64,000 bases of DNA from Rhyacichthys aspro (taxonomy: Eukaryota; Chordata; Actinopteri; Gobiiformes; Rhyacichthyidae), in contig CM072152.1 of NCBI GenBank assembly GCA_036850595.1, positions 20,349,179-20,413,178 on the forward strand, given 5' to 3'. Within the stretch, counting starts at the first letter, position 1; the number at the start of each line of letters is the position of its first letter. Below are positions 51,815 to 64,000 of this stretch, in pieces. Made by a program: the position numbers and the translations under genes. A model generated the notes under the pieces. That model had not been told where the DNA came from. It worked only from the letters and a program-made list of their open reading frames with translations, and searched no databases.

Positions 51815-54666
51815 TCAGAGGTCAGGCATTTCACTTTTCAGAGTGGTGGGTTTCTTGGAGGACTTCTCGACGACCCAGGGGTGGGTCATGACCCCCTGGA
51901 TGGGCAGCCTGTGCATGGGGTTGTGCTTCAACAATCTGGCAACCAGGTCTTTAGCCCCAGCGCTGAAATCAGACTGAGGAGGGTAACTGTACTCCACCTG
52001 GAAGGAGTAGTAACAGATTACAAGAGATTAACAAACTTTGTTATGAACTTAACAGAAATCCAGGAAGTTCACACAGCTTTCATTTGGGTCCCAATTCAGG
52101 GGTCAGATACACTATGACAATATATGGTGCAACAAAATCCTTACCCTTGATATTCTACGGTAAGTCTCTTCATGAGTTTTTGCTTCAAAAGGGGGTTTTC
52201 CAACCAGGAATTCATAACATAGAACCCCCAGACTCCACAGGTCAACCTTATGGTCATGGGTTTTCCCTTCGATCATCTCTGGAGGCAGGTAATCCAGCGT
52301 CCCGCACAGAGTCGATCTCCTAAAAACACAAAATAGAAATATTTTTAAGGGCAATTTATGTATTAAAAGTCTCCTGGATTAATGTATGTAAATATGCAAG
52401 CTTACCTTGAGGAGGGCGTGTGAACAGACCAGCCAAAGTCAGCTATCTTCAGCTCCCCATTGGCCCCCAGCAGCAGGTTTTCTGGTTTGATATCACGGTG
52501 GATCACATTCATTGAGTGGCAATAGTTGAGGGCGTCTGCTAGCTCCATGATGTACTACAGAGCACATGAAGAGATTTTCATGTTTTTAGACTTTGTATAT
52601 TCAATAATAGCTGTGTTTAACACTGGGTTTGATAAAATACTCACTGTGGCACTTCTGTCTTCAGGAAAACACCCACACCGCTGTAGCTCACCGTAGAGCT
52701 CTCCTTTAGGGGCAAACTCAAGAATGAGGTAAACACGAGATGCATCATGAAAGTAGCCAAAGAGACGCAGGATATTGGGATGCCTAGAAAAGAACACAGC
52801 TTTAGTCTAGTGCCTTTGTATCACAGGATAAGAAAATATACAGAATAGCCAATAGCAACCTTTGTAATCAGTGACTTTATACACACTGCACTTAGCCTAG
52901 TCTGTCAAGGAGAGTGTTGACCATCACAACTGAGTTCATTAAAGCCCATACTGTTTATCACGGGCAGTTCTGAATTGAAACAGTGGGTTTGGTCATAGTC
53001 CATGAATGTCCCAGTTCACCTATGAATGCTGAGTACAATGAGATCTTAAGAATTTTGGCCTAATAGTGTGTGTTTCCACTGGGTATTTAATGCTGGACAC
53101 TTGGGATCCAGTTAATAAGAATTTACATTTTGAAAGCACTTTCTGTTGTCCTATGTCCTTATTTTCCTGTACTTGTCTCTTGTCATGCACTTTTCCTGTT
53201 TTTACTTCAATGACATGGGACACTTTGACATAGTAGAGAGACTAACCAAATATCAAAACATTAACAAATACAAACACCAACCGTTAAAATGCCTGCACAT
53301 GGAGTGTTACCTGAGGTGGGACTGTATCTCCACTTCGCGTCTCAGCTGATGCTCCACCCCAGCTTTCTCCAGCTGTTTCTTAAATAACACTTTCAAAGCC
53401 AAGATAAACTTGCTTTGCCGCTCTCTCGCCAGGTAGACGTTGCCAAACTTGCCCTTTCCCAGAGGTCGACCTATGTCAAAGTTTTCCAGACTCCATGAGC
53501 TTCTATAAAAGAGAAAAACAAGATGATTGACATCAGAAAACAAACAAGATCCAAAAATATAAAAAGGTTTATATTTAAAAAAAAACACTTACTTTGAGCC
53601 AGATTTTGTAGGTTTACCTGCAAAAACAGAGACACGTGTATAAGTATTTACAAACCAAACACTCCTGTCGTACTGTTACATTATTTTGTTTTGCTTACTC
53701 TGTGGCCTCTCCATCTTCGTTGGCTCTGCCACTGTTTTACCCTGCTCAGAGTTCACCTTTGACTCATTTGTCTTTGGTGGGTATTGCTGGGAAATTGTTT
53801 TTTGCTGTAGCATAGGATTTGCGCAATGAATAACAGGGTTGACGTTCTGATCATCAGGAGACATGGGCTTAACCACAGCAGAGACGTGCGACACTGGTTT
53901 CTGGTGACTGACAGGACGATGGATTCGCTGAGGTCCATTAGAAACACCCAAAACACGCTGAGTTGGAGCAGGGGTGACTGAAGTCTTTGGAGGTATCATT
54001 GATTGTTGTGACACAGGAATCCGCTTTGGCCCATCAAAGTTTGTCTGCAAAGAAAATTAACGTAGAAAACAACAGTAAGTACATTAAAGGTTGTTTAGTA
54101 TTTTGTAAATGTGGTTCAACTTCTTTTGAATTGCTCATTACTTCCCTACAGATAATTGTCAGTTTGCGGCAGCAGATAGAAGCTACAGAGACTAACGTAC
54201 ATGTTAACATATTCTGGTTAGATGGCCAAATAAATACTATGTACTGGCATTCTGTAATTGAGGGACAGAGGAAAAACTGTCAAATATCTTCAATGTAACA
54301 CAATCCATTTCAAATTTCAGGAGCCTTTTTAGTTGTTATCCAAGTGTGTTTGCACTGGCCCCATCAATCCTAACACTTCTCCAAACTACATGTGTTCACA
54401 ATTATCTTCAGCACAAATTAGTCAAACAGACTCCCTGTTAGAACATATTAGGCTATTCCTTTAATTGTGTGTAGTCATACACCTACAAATGAACACAGCA
54501 CAGTTTCTTCCCTAAGGCTTGATATTTTAATTCAACACCCCCAAAAAATATTAGATGCGCACATTTTACTTCAAGTTTTACAAATTATATAAATTTACAA
54601 TACCTTGATTTCGGGCCTTACAAGTTTCAATTCCTTTGACAATTTGACTCTTGCAGAAGAATCCAT
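51815..54666 (-). CDS. aurka: Aurora kinase A, 8 coding exons
   Basis: The protein (423 residues) is the mitotic serine/threonine kinase of centrosomes and spindle poles. Coding exons in transcript order: 54666-54604, 54044-53699, 53617-53593, 53502-53311, 52783-52645, 52554-52406, 52319-52145 and 51997-51815; all junctions are GT-AG and in frame. The N-terminal region is low-complexity and contains QRVLGVSNGPQR, like the A-box that controls destruction. The kinase domain begins near residue 153: GKGKFGNV at 160-167, catalytic-site Lys182, HRD Asp276, DFG Asp294, and the activation loop RRSTLCGTLDYLPPEM with Thr308 equivalent to human Thr288. The full DYLPPEMIEG and WSLGVLCYEF blocks support Aurora A rather than B. 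The neighbouring loop residue is Ser307 where human has Thr287. The C-terminal RxxL destruction box appears as RLPI. All catalytic residues are present. Confidence 0.96.
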
Positions 54667-54668
54667 TG

Positions 54669-55240
54669 TCTGCAAAACAGTGTAATAGTGCTTCTTTAGC
54701 TTTAAACGAATCTGTTATTCTTAGAGCAAAAATAGATGCACAAAACTGATGAGGTACTATACATATTAAAGCCATAGACAGAAACGCCCTTAAGATAAAT
54801 AATAAAACAGCTATTAAGACACAAAAACATTCTTGTTCCTTGTCGTCGTGTACATCCATTTGTATCCATTGGTAACCATACTTAGCAAGTGAACAAAATA
54901 GACCAACTCCATACAAAAAGCCAGTATATAAGCGTACATATTAGAATAACTTACCAAAGTGATCACAGGGAGACCTCAGATCGACAGCTTATTCAAATAA
55001 CTATGTGCCGAGTAAAGATTTCAGTGTTAGCTCGGATTAGCTTGTAGCAACGTCGAGTTCAGACGCTTGAAGCTATAGACTGCTACATATGTGCCTTGCG
55101 CCGATAAAACTACGAAGAAGTATATTCACGGCGGATAATAATGAAGAATACTCAAGAAGCGGTTCTCAAATAATAAGAGTAAAGGCTTTGTGATCAAATG
55201 CGGTCAGAAATAACTTCCCGAAGACAGTGCTTTTTTCAAT
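54669..55240 (-). other. aurka 5'UTR: non-coding first exon and intron
   Basis: The start-codon exon begins just 3 bases before the ATG, after a TTTTGCAG acceptor. A good donor (CTTTG then GTAAGT) at 54955/54954 marks the end of an upstream non-coding exon whose start lies somewhere near 55200-55240. Confidence 0.5.
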
Positions 55241-55344
55241 TTCAAACGTCCCTCGTTCAAAACCTTTAAATACAGCCGAGAATCTGATTGGACAAGGAAG
55301 GCGTTCTGCTCAGTTCCTATTGGCTAGTCCGTGATGTGACGTCA
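55241..55344 (-). promoter_or_regulatory. aurka cell-cycle promoter: CRE, two CCAAT, CHR
   Basis: Read along the minus strand, there is a full CRE (TGACGTCA, 55344-55337), then CCAAT boxes at 55323-55319 and 55291-55287 spaced 32 bases apart, then CHR elements TTTGAA at 55261-55256 and 55246-55241. NF-Y-bound CCAAT boxes at about this spacing upstream of a CHR are typical of G2/M genes controlled by the DREAM and MuvB-B-MYB complexes. This fits expression of aurka in G2/M. Confidence 0.65.
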
Positions 55345-55944
55345 TGACGCAAGGAAACACAAATTCCGCCTAAACTGTAGATGGCAGTAACATCTCACAC
55401 CTACATGTTGTCACTGGCAGTATTAGTTTAATATATATATGTTCCATAATTTACATTCGATTATTTTTGTTGTAGGCACGTTTAAACCTGCCGTAATGTA
55501 TCTATATAGTCTCTTTATTATGAGCATATCAGTAAAACATTGATGTATTACGGTCCAAATATTTAAATATAACTGTAATAATCTGTAATAGTTAATAACG
55601 CGTATTCATGTAACAGCCTTTCTTCTTGTATATTATAGAGTTTGTTAAAATAGATACTCAACTGCAAGATATTTACTTGCAGATTCAACCCTTTTTACGT
55701 GATACTGATTTTGCATTTGTCCACAGGGTGGCAGCAACAAGCTCTATTTCACAGGTCCCTTCATTGTCAAAGAGGAGTTTATTACTTTTGATTAATACTT
55801 CAAGAATATTTCTGTGGTAAGTGCCATTCATATGTAAAAGGTTTTAACCTAGACACTGGTATGGTCATTTTGCCACAGTTAAGCCTATATTGACAATTCA
55901 TGAAATAAATAAGAAAATGCATACAGTTCAACTCATTAAAGTAC
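55345..55944. other. Spacer between aurka promoter and prelid3b 3' end
   Basis: AT-rich apart from the promoter edge. A weak CTCF-like sequence, CCACAGGGTGGCAG, lies at 55731-55744 on the plus strand (12 of 14). Nothing else seen. Confidence 0.4.
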
Positions 55945-57065
55945 TTTATTGCCACATTATTCAGGTTTATTAAAACAAGAAATATACACTGTACCTTACA
56001 TTTCCAAATGTCAGTACAATAAAAGTCACACATTCAAAACCATTCATGTCATAAAATAAATACTAGACCATTTATTACAAAATAATATATTAATAAACTA
56101 AGGCAACATTGCCACATAACTGTCCTGTTAAGACCTTCTGAAATGCACTTGTAACCACATTTAACCACTCAAACAGTGGCACCAACATCACAGCATGCAT
56201 AGCAGCTTCTTTGTTAAAATGTAGTTGGAGAGTGCAAATAAATGTCAAAACTAATTTGACCAGACTGAAAGAGCATGCTGAAAGTTTATGTTTAAGTACA
56301 ACTGAATGAGCTTAACAAACACTAAAATAAAGTACAGTAAAAAAGCATTTAAGAAGGTCTTATGTTAAACAAGACTATGGCAAATATATTGATCCCTTCA
56401 TTTTACTTAAATACTTACAATAACATAACAGAAACGGGCTTGTATACAGAGCGCTCAAATGAGGTCCCATGTAATTCATTGTAAAGGTCTCTTTCATAAA
56501 TAAATCTTATTGTGATGCATTTCATTCACCATTCATTGACTCCATTTCACAGTTACAGATAACATCCACGATCACGTCCTCGTACCCTTGACATGCACCA
56601 CTTTTCAACCTATTCCTGTTTAGGCAAGCATTTTTGCACTGCTTGAAAAGCTCTGCTGGCATTTTGAAGTCTTGTGCGGGACGAAACCACTTATGGCATA
56701 AGGTACTTTTAAAGAGGCTCGGCAAAAAGCTGTGTGTTTGCTTTGGCACGTTTGTTGTGTTGCCTCTCTTTGCCAATGCTACATGTTTCCATAAACACAA
56801 CCAGTTCTGCTTCAACTTGTCCCTGAGCTGTCTTTCAGTGTGGTCCTGCTAAATAGCAGTCACAGTGAAATTACACCCCAGCCTCCCTTTATGCTGCAAT
56901 CTGCTTCCTTAAAACTATCTAATATAGACAGTATATGAGTGTAGGAGATGTTGAATTGTACCCTCATGTCAAATACACCAAGCACTGAGAAGCACCAGAT
57001 CATCATAAAGGGAGACTGGGTCTACAGACACTGGCCCAGAGTCATCTGGGAAAAAGACATGGGTG
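55945..57065 (-). other. 3'UTR of prelid3b with polyA signal
   Basis: Minus-strand sequence after the prelid3b stop. A minus-strand AATAAA at 55950-55945 is a plausible end; others occur upstream. An open frame of 97 codons at 56522-56815 within it has no recognisable product and AT-rich codon use, and I regard it as non-coding. Confidence 0.5.
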
Positions 57066-60000
57066 TCATTTCTCTGTCACTGCAGCTGCTGCCATAGGAG
57101 TCCGCATGGTCCCACAGGCTGTGGCTGCCAGCTCTTCGATTTCAGCGTTCAAACGTCTTATTACCCACTCCATGGCTTCACGGCCCTGTGTAACACAAAC
57201 ATAACACATTAACACGTGAACTACACAATGAACTAGTGAGCTAGATTTTATAACAATGAGAGTTGTTTAAATGTTCAAGAAACAAATCCTCCCATGACTC
57301 TTCTGAGATAAAGCCAAATAAATACACAGTATTTTCTTTGAATACAACATTTTTGACGAAGAACAATGCCTTGATAAAATGTTTTTTGGTGCAATGGAAA
57401 GACCTCTTACTTTTCCAGCATTAGTAGAGATGGTACTGGCCAAAACACCCTCCAAATAGCTGCTGAGACTGACTCCTTTTACTGAGATGATAGCTTCCTG
57501 GGTCAGTATTGTTCTATAGGAGAAGTAACAGAATAAAATTAGTTTTACTAAACATAAATAATGTAACAATAGGGAATTTGTTCAGGGTCCTGTATAAAGA
57601 CTCACTTTTCTGCATCTTCTGGGTGTGGCTTGTATGTTAACTTTTCATCCACAGACACCATGTTTGTAAAAGTAATCTGTTAAAGAAACAAATCTAGTCA
57701 GTATTTGTGAGCTTGAGGTGGCTTGTATCACACTGTAACATTGAGACAAGCCCTAAACATAACTCACTATTGAAATGTGACACATGAACCTGTACAACAA
57801 GCAAGACGTGATACCAAAAATACTTTACTTGCACCACACCAGGCCTTCACATTTATACAAAACACTAGCTGTCCACTAAAGCAGCACTTAACTTCACAGA
57901 TTTTAAAGATTACAACATGGAACTTTAAATAGATACTTCTACAGTGGTTTATTTGAGAGTAACAATGCATAAACTATCACTGAATAATGTTATCAGCCTC
58001 ACTACTTAAAAGGGGCTCAGGCTCTAACTCTGGCTTAATCTTAAAGAATATCATATTTTCATTTCTACAGTTTTAGTCAGGGAGACTCACATTAGTTGAC
58101 TGAAGTTCTAATGTCTTCTCTTTGGGGTCCACAACTGAATGCTCTTTAACATAAGTGTAAGTCCGTGAACTACCGATGATCTGAGGAGACAAAATAATGC
58201 AGTTTTATTACAAACAAAACCAGCTGATGACCACAAACACTCAAATTAAACCTACACAATGCAACTTTTGACCCTCTTTATGGACAGTGCAGCCAGTTTA
58301 CTATATGACTGGGACATACATACTATTGGGCTACTGCATACCTACTAAATGCAATAGCCCTGTTTGCACACAAAGTCTGTAATTAGACGTAAATCCAGAA
58401 AAGTTACATAGTGCTTTAATGTAAAATCATCCAGCCAATTTAAAGATTCATTACATACAGTTTTTTATGATTGAATATAAAAGAAAACATTCCCACACAA
58501 GTGCCTATACAATGAATCCAGTCTAACACGTGCTCTCAGACTCAGCACTGTGATTTCGGACAATCTGATTAGGAGTTGCGTTAATGTGCAATCATTCACT
58601 GGGACAGCTTGTTTTATACACAGGAGGTAAGAAGACTCTTCCTAGACATCGGACTATGACCGTTTTCACATAGGTTCAAGCAGAGGTCAGTCCAAAGAAC
58701 AAGAGGTGACCAGCAAATATTACACAAGCTAAAAGAATAGTAGTTTTATAGTAGTTTTATTAATACTTAGCTCACAAAGTAAATTGTCAAATGTCATATT
58801 CAAAAGCTCCACAATGATGCAGACTGACCGGCATTTTAGCGACCCCTGTATTTAACCTTCCTGACACTGATATGGAAAGTTACATCACATGCTGTTATGG
58901 GTTACACTTCAGCAATGGCAGAAATGGCACTACGGTGTTCTGTACAACACGAGCCCTGGCACATAGCCATAAAGCAGCCCGGCCTCAAGTCAGTGACCAG
59001 TTCTACTGCTGTCACTGAACAGAAATAGCCTCACGGGTTAAGGTCATGCTTCCCGGCTTTAGGGCATTAACCTCTTTCCAGCCATAAAACCATGCAAGAC
59101 TAAAAGGGGATTCTTGATTCAAGTTTCATGTGTAGTTTCCACTGACTTTACAGCAATTACCATCAAACTTTTTTTAATCAGTTCTATTTCATTCAATCCT
59201 GATGGAAAAATTAACACTTACAGATTTTACTATGGATGGAAGACCCCACTCTGTGCTGAGAAGTCTTTTACTGTGAAGACGTCCTTGTATGTCAACAGAC
59301 CGGTCCAAAACATCTACACCGATCACACTGGGGTTCATGGGGTTGGGGTATTTCTGCATAGCAGCCTTGGTCACTGTTTCCCAAGGATGGCTGTTGAAGA
59401 AAACAAAGAAAATCATGAGGCTAAATAAAGCTAATATAGTTCACATCTCTGTTTAAACAAAGATCACAAGTGCATTACTGTGTGGTAAAATAAAGACATT
59501 CAAAATACTGAGATGAATTGTATGCCTAAACTCTTACTGTACACACACTGCACTATTTTTCATAGAAGGTGAGCCTCAATAGCAATGGAGGCTACAATTA
59601 CCATGACCAGTTTTGCTGGGGTAGCCCTTGGCATTATCTTGTTTTTCATAGATTTACAGCATCTTATAGCCTTGTTGAGTTATTATTATAACTGTAGCTG
59701 TCACAGATTACACATATTTTGGTTTAGACATTATGTTTTTTACCCGTCTCTGAATATCAGTAGCTAATTCCTAAAAGCTAACATGTATGAGTTATATGAA
59801 ATATGCAGTTTTGTGGTTATACAGCAGACTTGTTTATATCAGATTAATATGTCAAGCTATACTTTTCCTTCACATAAAAACGTAACCATGATGTCAAAGA
59901 AATGTCCATTATTAAGAGTTATTTGATACAAAAAGAGTCAAGCTAACGTTGAAATGCTACTCCGTCAGCGGTGGCGGTGAACGGTTGCCAAGGAGACGGC

Positions 60001-60480
60001 AGACAGAGACAGCGTTAGCAGGTGACGTAAGCACGCACGGCTAAGAAGTGGGGGAAAGGTTGTGCCTCGGAGGCAATCCCTGACCGGTTGCTTACGCAAC
60101 ACTCAAGGTTTTTTTTCTCCGCAAACCGGTCAATGACAGGTTTTACTACTTGCATTAGTCAAATTTATTTGAGTTTAAGAAATATGCATCATTACTAAAC
60201 CTACAAGCTGCACACTAATTGAACAAAGACTTCTAGGTCGCTATGTACTTCCATTGATTAGATAAGATTATTATCACGTGGCCTCTAGGTGTCTTTTGTA
60301 GGTTTTCTGTTGAGTCTACGCCTTTTCTACACTTTTAAAGTCCACTTGTCATTATTACACAACTGGAACACAATGTGACATTTGTTTAAGCCAGCCAGAC
60401 CAACCCGACTCTAATCTACTAAAAAACAATGTTAAAGAGTCTACTTACTTGAATATGTGTTCCGATGTCCAGATCTTCAT
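57066..60480 (-). CDS. prelid3b: PRELI domain-containing protein 3B (SLMO2), 6 exons
   Basis: The protein is 194 residues, the same length as the human one. The PRELI/MSF1 domain covers most of it (about 1-170). PRELI-family proteins, with TRIAP1-type partners, move phospholipids across the mitochondrial intermembrane space; the exact lipid for 3B is less certain. Exons in transcript order: 60480-60449, 59390-59222, 58180-58091, 57676-57606, 57513-57411 and 57185-57066, all GT-AG with consistent phases. It starts MKIWTSEHIFNHPWETVT, followed by KYPNPMNPSVIGVDVLDRS, LLSTEWGLPSIVKS, a TNMVSVDE piece and GVSLSSYLEG, and ends MAAAAVTEK. Intron 1 (about 1 kb) contains a CpG-rich patch at 59945-60110 with GTTGCCAAGGAGAC, an X-box-like sequence. 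The gene lies upstream of aurka on the same strand. Confidence 0.96.
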
Positions 60481-60700
60481 GGTTTATCTGTTAGTTGCTG
60501 CTGGTTTTGTTGAATGAGGTAAGGGGATAAGCCAGGAGACAGCCAGGAGCTACTCTGACTGAAATGTGTCAGTGAACGAAGCACAGTTCAAAAGACTGGC
60601 GCACAGTCCCCTCCCCCTCACTGCACCGGGCCCGTCACGAGTGTGTGATGCACTTCCGCCGCGTTACCGCACCGCTGCAGAAGCACGTGAAGGTCTCACT
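60481..60700 (-). promoter_or_regulatory. prelid3b promoter and 5'UTR
   Basis: GC- and CpG-rich sequence just upstream of the prelid3b start, with CACGTG at about 60685 and GCCCGTCACGAG nearby. It looks like a TATA-less housekeeping promoter. The transcription start cannot be fixed. Confidence 0.45.
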
Positions 60701-63230
<2,530 letters not shown>

Positions 63231-63500
63231 CCATTTATTGTTTACTGGTTGTGAGTGGCTGGAGCCTATGCCAGCTGCTTTGGGCCTGAGGCGAGGTACA
63301 ACCTGGAAATTGCCAGTTAATATCAGGGCTAAGAGACAAACACTGATATTCACACTCACATTCATCCATTTGTATGCACCTCTTCACCTACATGCATGTC
63401 TTTGGACGCTGGTGGAAGAAGCCAGAGAGAACCCACAGTCCATGCAGACTCCACACAGAAAGGCCTTTTTGTTGAAGTGCTAACCACTCTGCCACCGTAC
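63231..63500. repeat. Common teleost interspersed repeat, tubb1 3'UTR side
   Basis: The sequence carries, in order, GAGCCTATGCCAGCTGC, CACACTCACATTCATCC, GCATGTCTTTGGACGCTGG, GGAAGAAGCCAGAGAGAACC, CATGCAGACTCCACACAGAA, GAAGTGCTAACCACTCTGCC and ACCGTAC. This is a diverged copy of a repeat present in thousands of places in teleost genomes. I recognise the pattern but not its formal name. It lies just downstream of the tubulin stop codon; a minus-strand AATAAA overlaps 63239-63234. Confidence 0.8.
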
Positions 63501-63577
63501 ACTCCAAATATAAATTGAACATCTATCCATTTAGACTATTTACAAACTGACTGTTTACAAACCAGTTTCAAACCATG
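63501..63577 (-). other. Start of tubb1 3'UTR
   Basis: Short minus-strand stretch between the tubulin stop codon and the interspersed repeat. Confidence 0.5.
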
Positions 63578-64000
63578 CTATGCCACAACATTTGCCTCAT
63601 CTTCTACTCCACTTGTTTCAGTCACTGTTTCCAACCTAACTTCCATTTGTGACTGCACTTTTGTTGTTGTTGTAGTTGTTGTTGTTGGTCGAGAAAAGGC
63701 CACTTCTTCCTCTTCGTCCTCTCCTTCCAAATCCATTTCTGCTGTAGCATCTTGGTACTGCTGATACTCTGACACCAGGTCGTTCAAGTTGCTCTCTGCT
63801 TCATTGAACTCCAATTCATCCATGCCTTCTCCGGTATACCAGTGCAGGAAAGCTTTGCGCCTAAACATGAGGGAAAACTGCTCGCCGACACGACGGAAGA
63901 TCTCCTGAATAGCTGTGTTGTTTCCGATGAACGTGGAGGCCATTTTGATGCCTGGTGGAGGGATGTCACACACTGCTACCTTGACGTTATGAGGGATCCA
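63578..64000 (-). CDS. tubb1: Beta-tubulin, 3' end of gene (probably TUBB1)
   Basis: Only the last 140 residues are in the window; the gene continues beyond 64000. The visible part begins WIPHNVKVAVCDIPPPGIKM and has TFIGNNTAIQEIFRRVGEQF, MFRRKAFLHWYTGEGMDELE and AESNLNDLVSEYQQYQDATA, the standard end of the beta-tubulin body. VAVCDIPP and FIGNNTAIQEIF resemble vertebrate TUBB1, and its place beside prelid3b also fits TUBB1. After DATA the tail is about 53 residues, much longer than the usual 15-20. It has an acidic part (EGEDEEEE), then eight threonines encoded by a CAA/ACA-type repeat (63662-63685), then a mixed end finishing in EDEANVVA. The body is intact and in frame to a proper stop. 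The subtype call is less certain than the family call. Confidence 0.85.
   Translation of the reverse strand, partial: WIPHNVKVAVCDIPPPGIKMASTFIGNNTAIQEIFRRVGEQFSLMFRRKAFLHWYTGEGMDELEFNEAESNLNDLVSEYQQYQDATAEMDLEGEDEEEEVAFSRPTTTTTTTTKVQSQMEVRLETVTETSGVEDEANVVA

Noticed and set aside
56522..56815. 97-codon minus-strand frame
   Set aside because: Falls in the prelid3b 3'UTR, has no recognisable domain and no coding-like codon bias.

Overview
This window is vertebrate nuclear DNA, almost certainly from a ray-finned (teleost) fish. The genes have many small exons with GT-AG introns. The long intergenic stretches carry simple repeats and interspersed repeats of types common in teleost genomes. Every recognisable protein is closest to a vertebrate family member. 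There are no bacterial operons, no CRISPR array, no intact transposase gene and no recognisable viral sequence.

Layout. (1) 1-1390: AT-rich sequence and a coding-looking segment on the minus strand that may be the last exon of an unidentified gene. (2) 3383-15955, plus strand: a 15-exon RhoGAP gene, called arhgap40 from its domains and its position next to slc32a1, with a likely 3'UTR to about 18285. (3) 18.3-45.6 kb: a 27-kb gene-poor interval. It holds microsatellites, a degenerate 1-kb minisatellite, at least one (probably two) teleost interspersed repeats, two copies of an unnamed element of about 420-470 bp, and several GC-richer blocks that look like conserved non-coding elements. One of these carries a near-canonical RE1 (REST) site about 6 kb upstream of slc32a1. 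(4) 45679-48860, plus: slc32a1, the vesicular GABA/glycine transporter, in two exons; its intron holds a palindromic pair of CRE sites. (5) 51815-54666, minus: aurka (Aurora kinase A), complete, with a cell-cycle promoter of the NF-Y/CHR type. (6) 57066-60480, minus: prelid3b (slmo2), complete in six exons and 194 residues. (7) 63578-64000, minus: the 3' end of a beta-tubulin gene, probably tubb1, running off the window, with an unusually long C-terminal tail.

The genes do not form one pathway. Arhgap40 and slc32a1 are neighbours in human 20q11.23, and prelid3b and tubb1 are near-neighbours in human 20q13.32. Aurka lies in human 20q13.2. The window therefore joins blocks that are megabases apart on human chromosome 20, and actr5 (next to SLC32A1 in human) and atp5f1e (between PRELID3B and TUBB1 in human) are not seen here. 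The most interesting signals are regulatory: the RE1 site, the intronic CRE palindrome, and CTCF-like motifs on either side of slc32a1. I found no convincing new multi-gene system.
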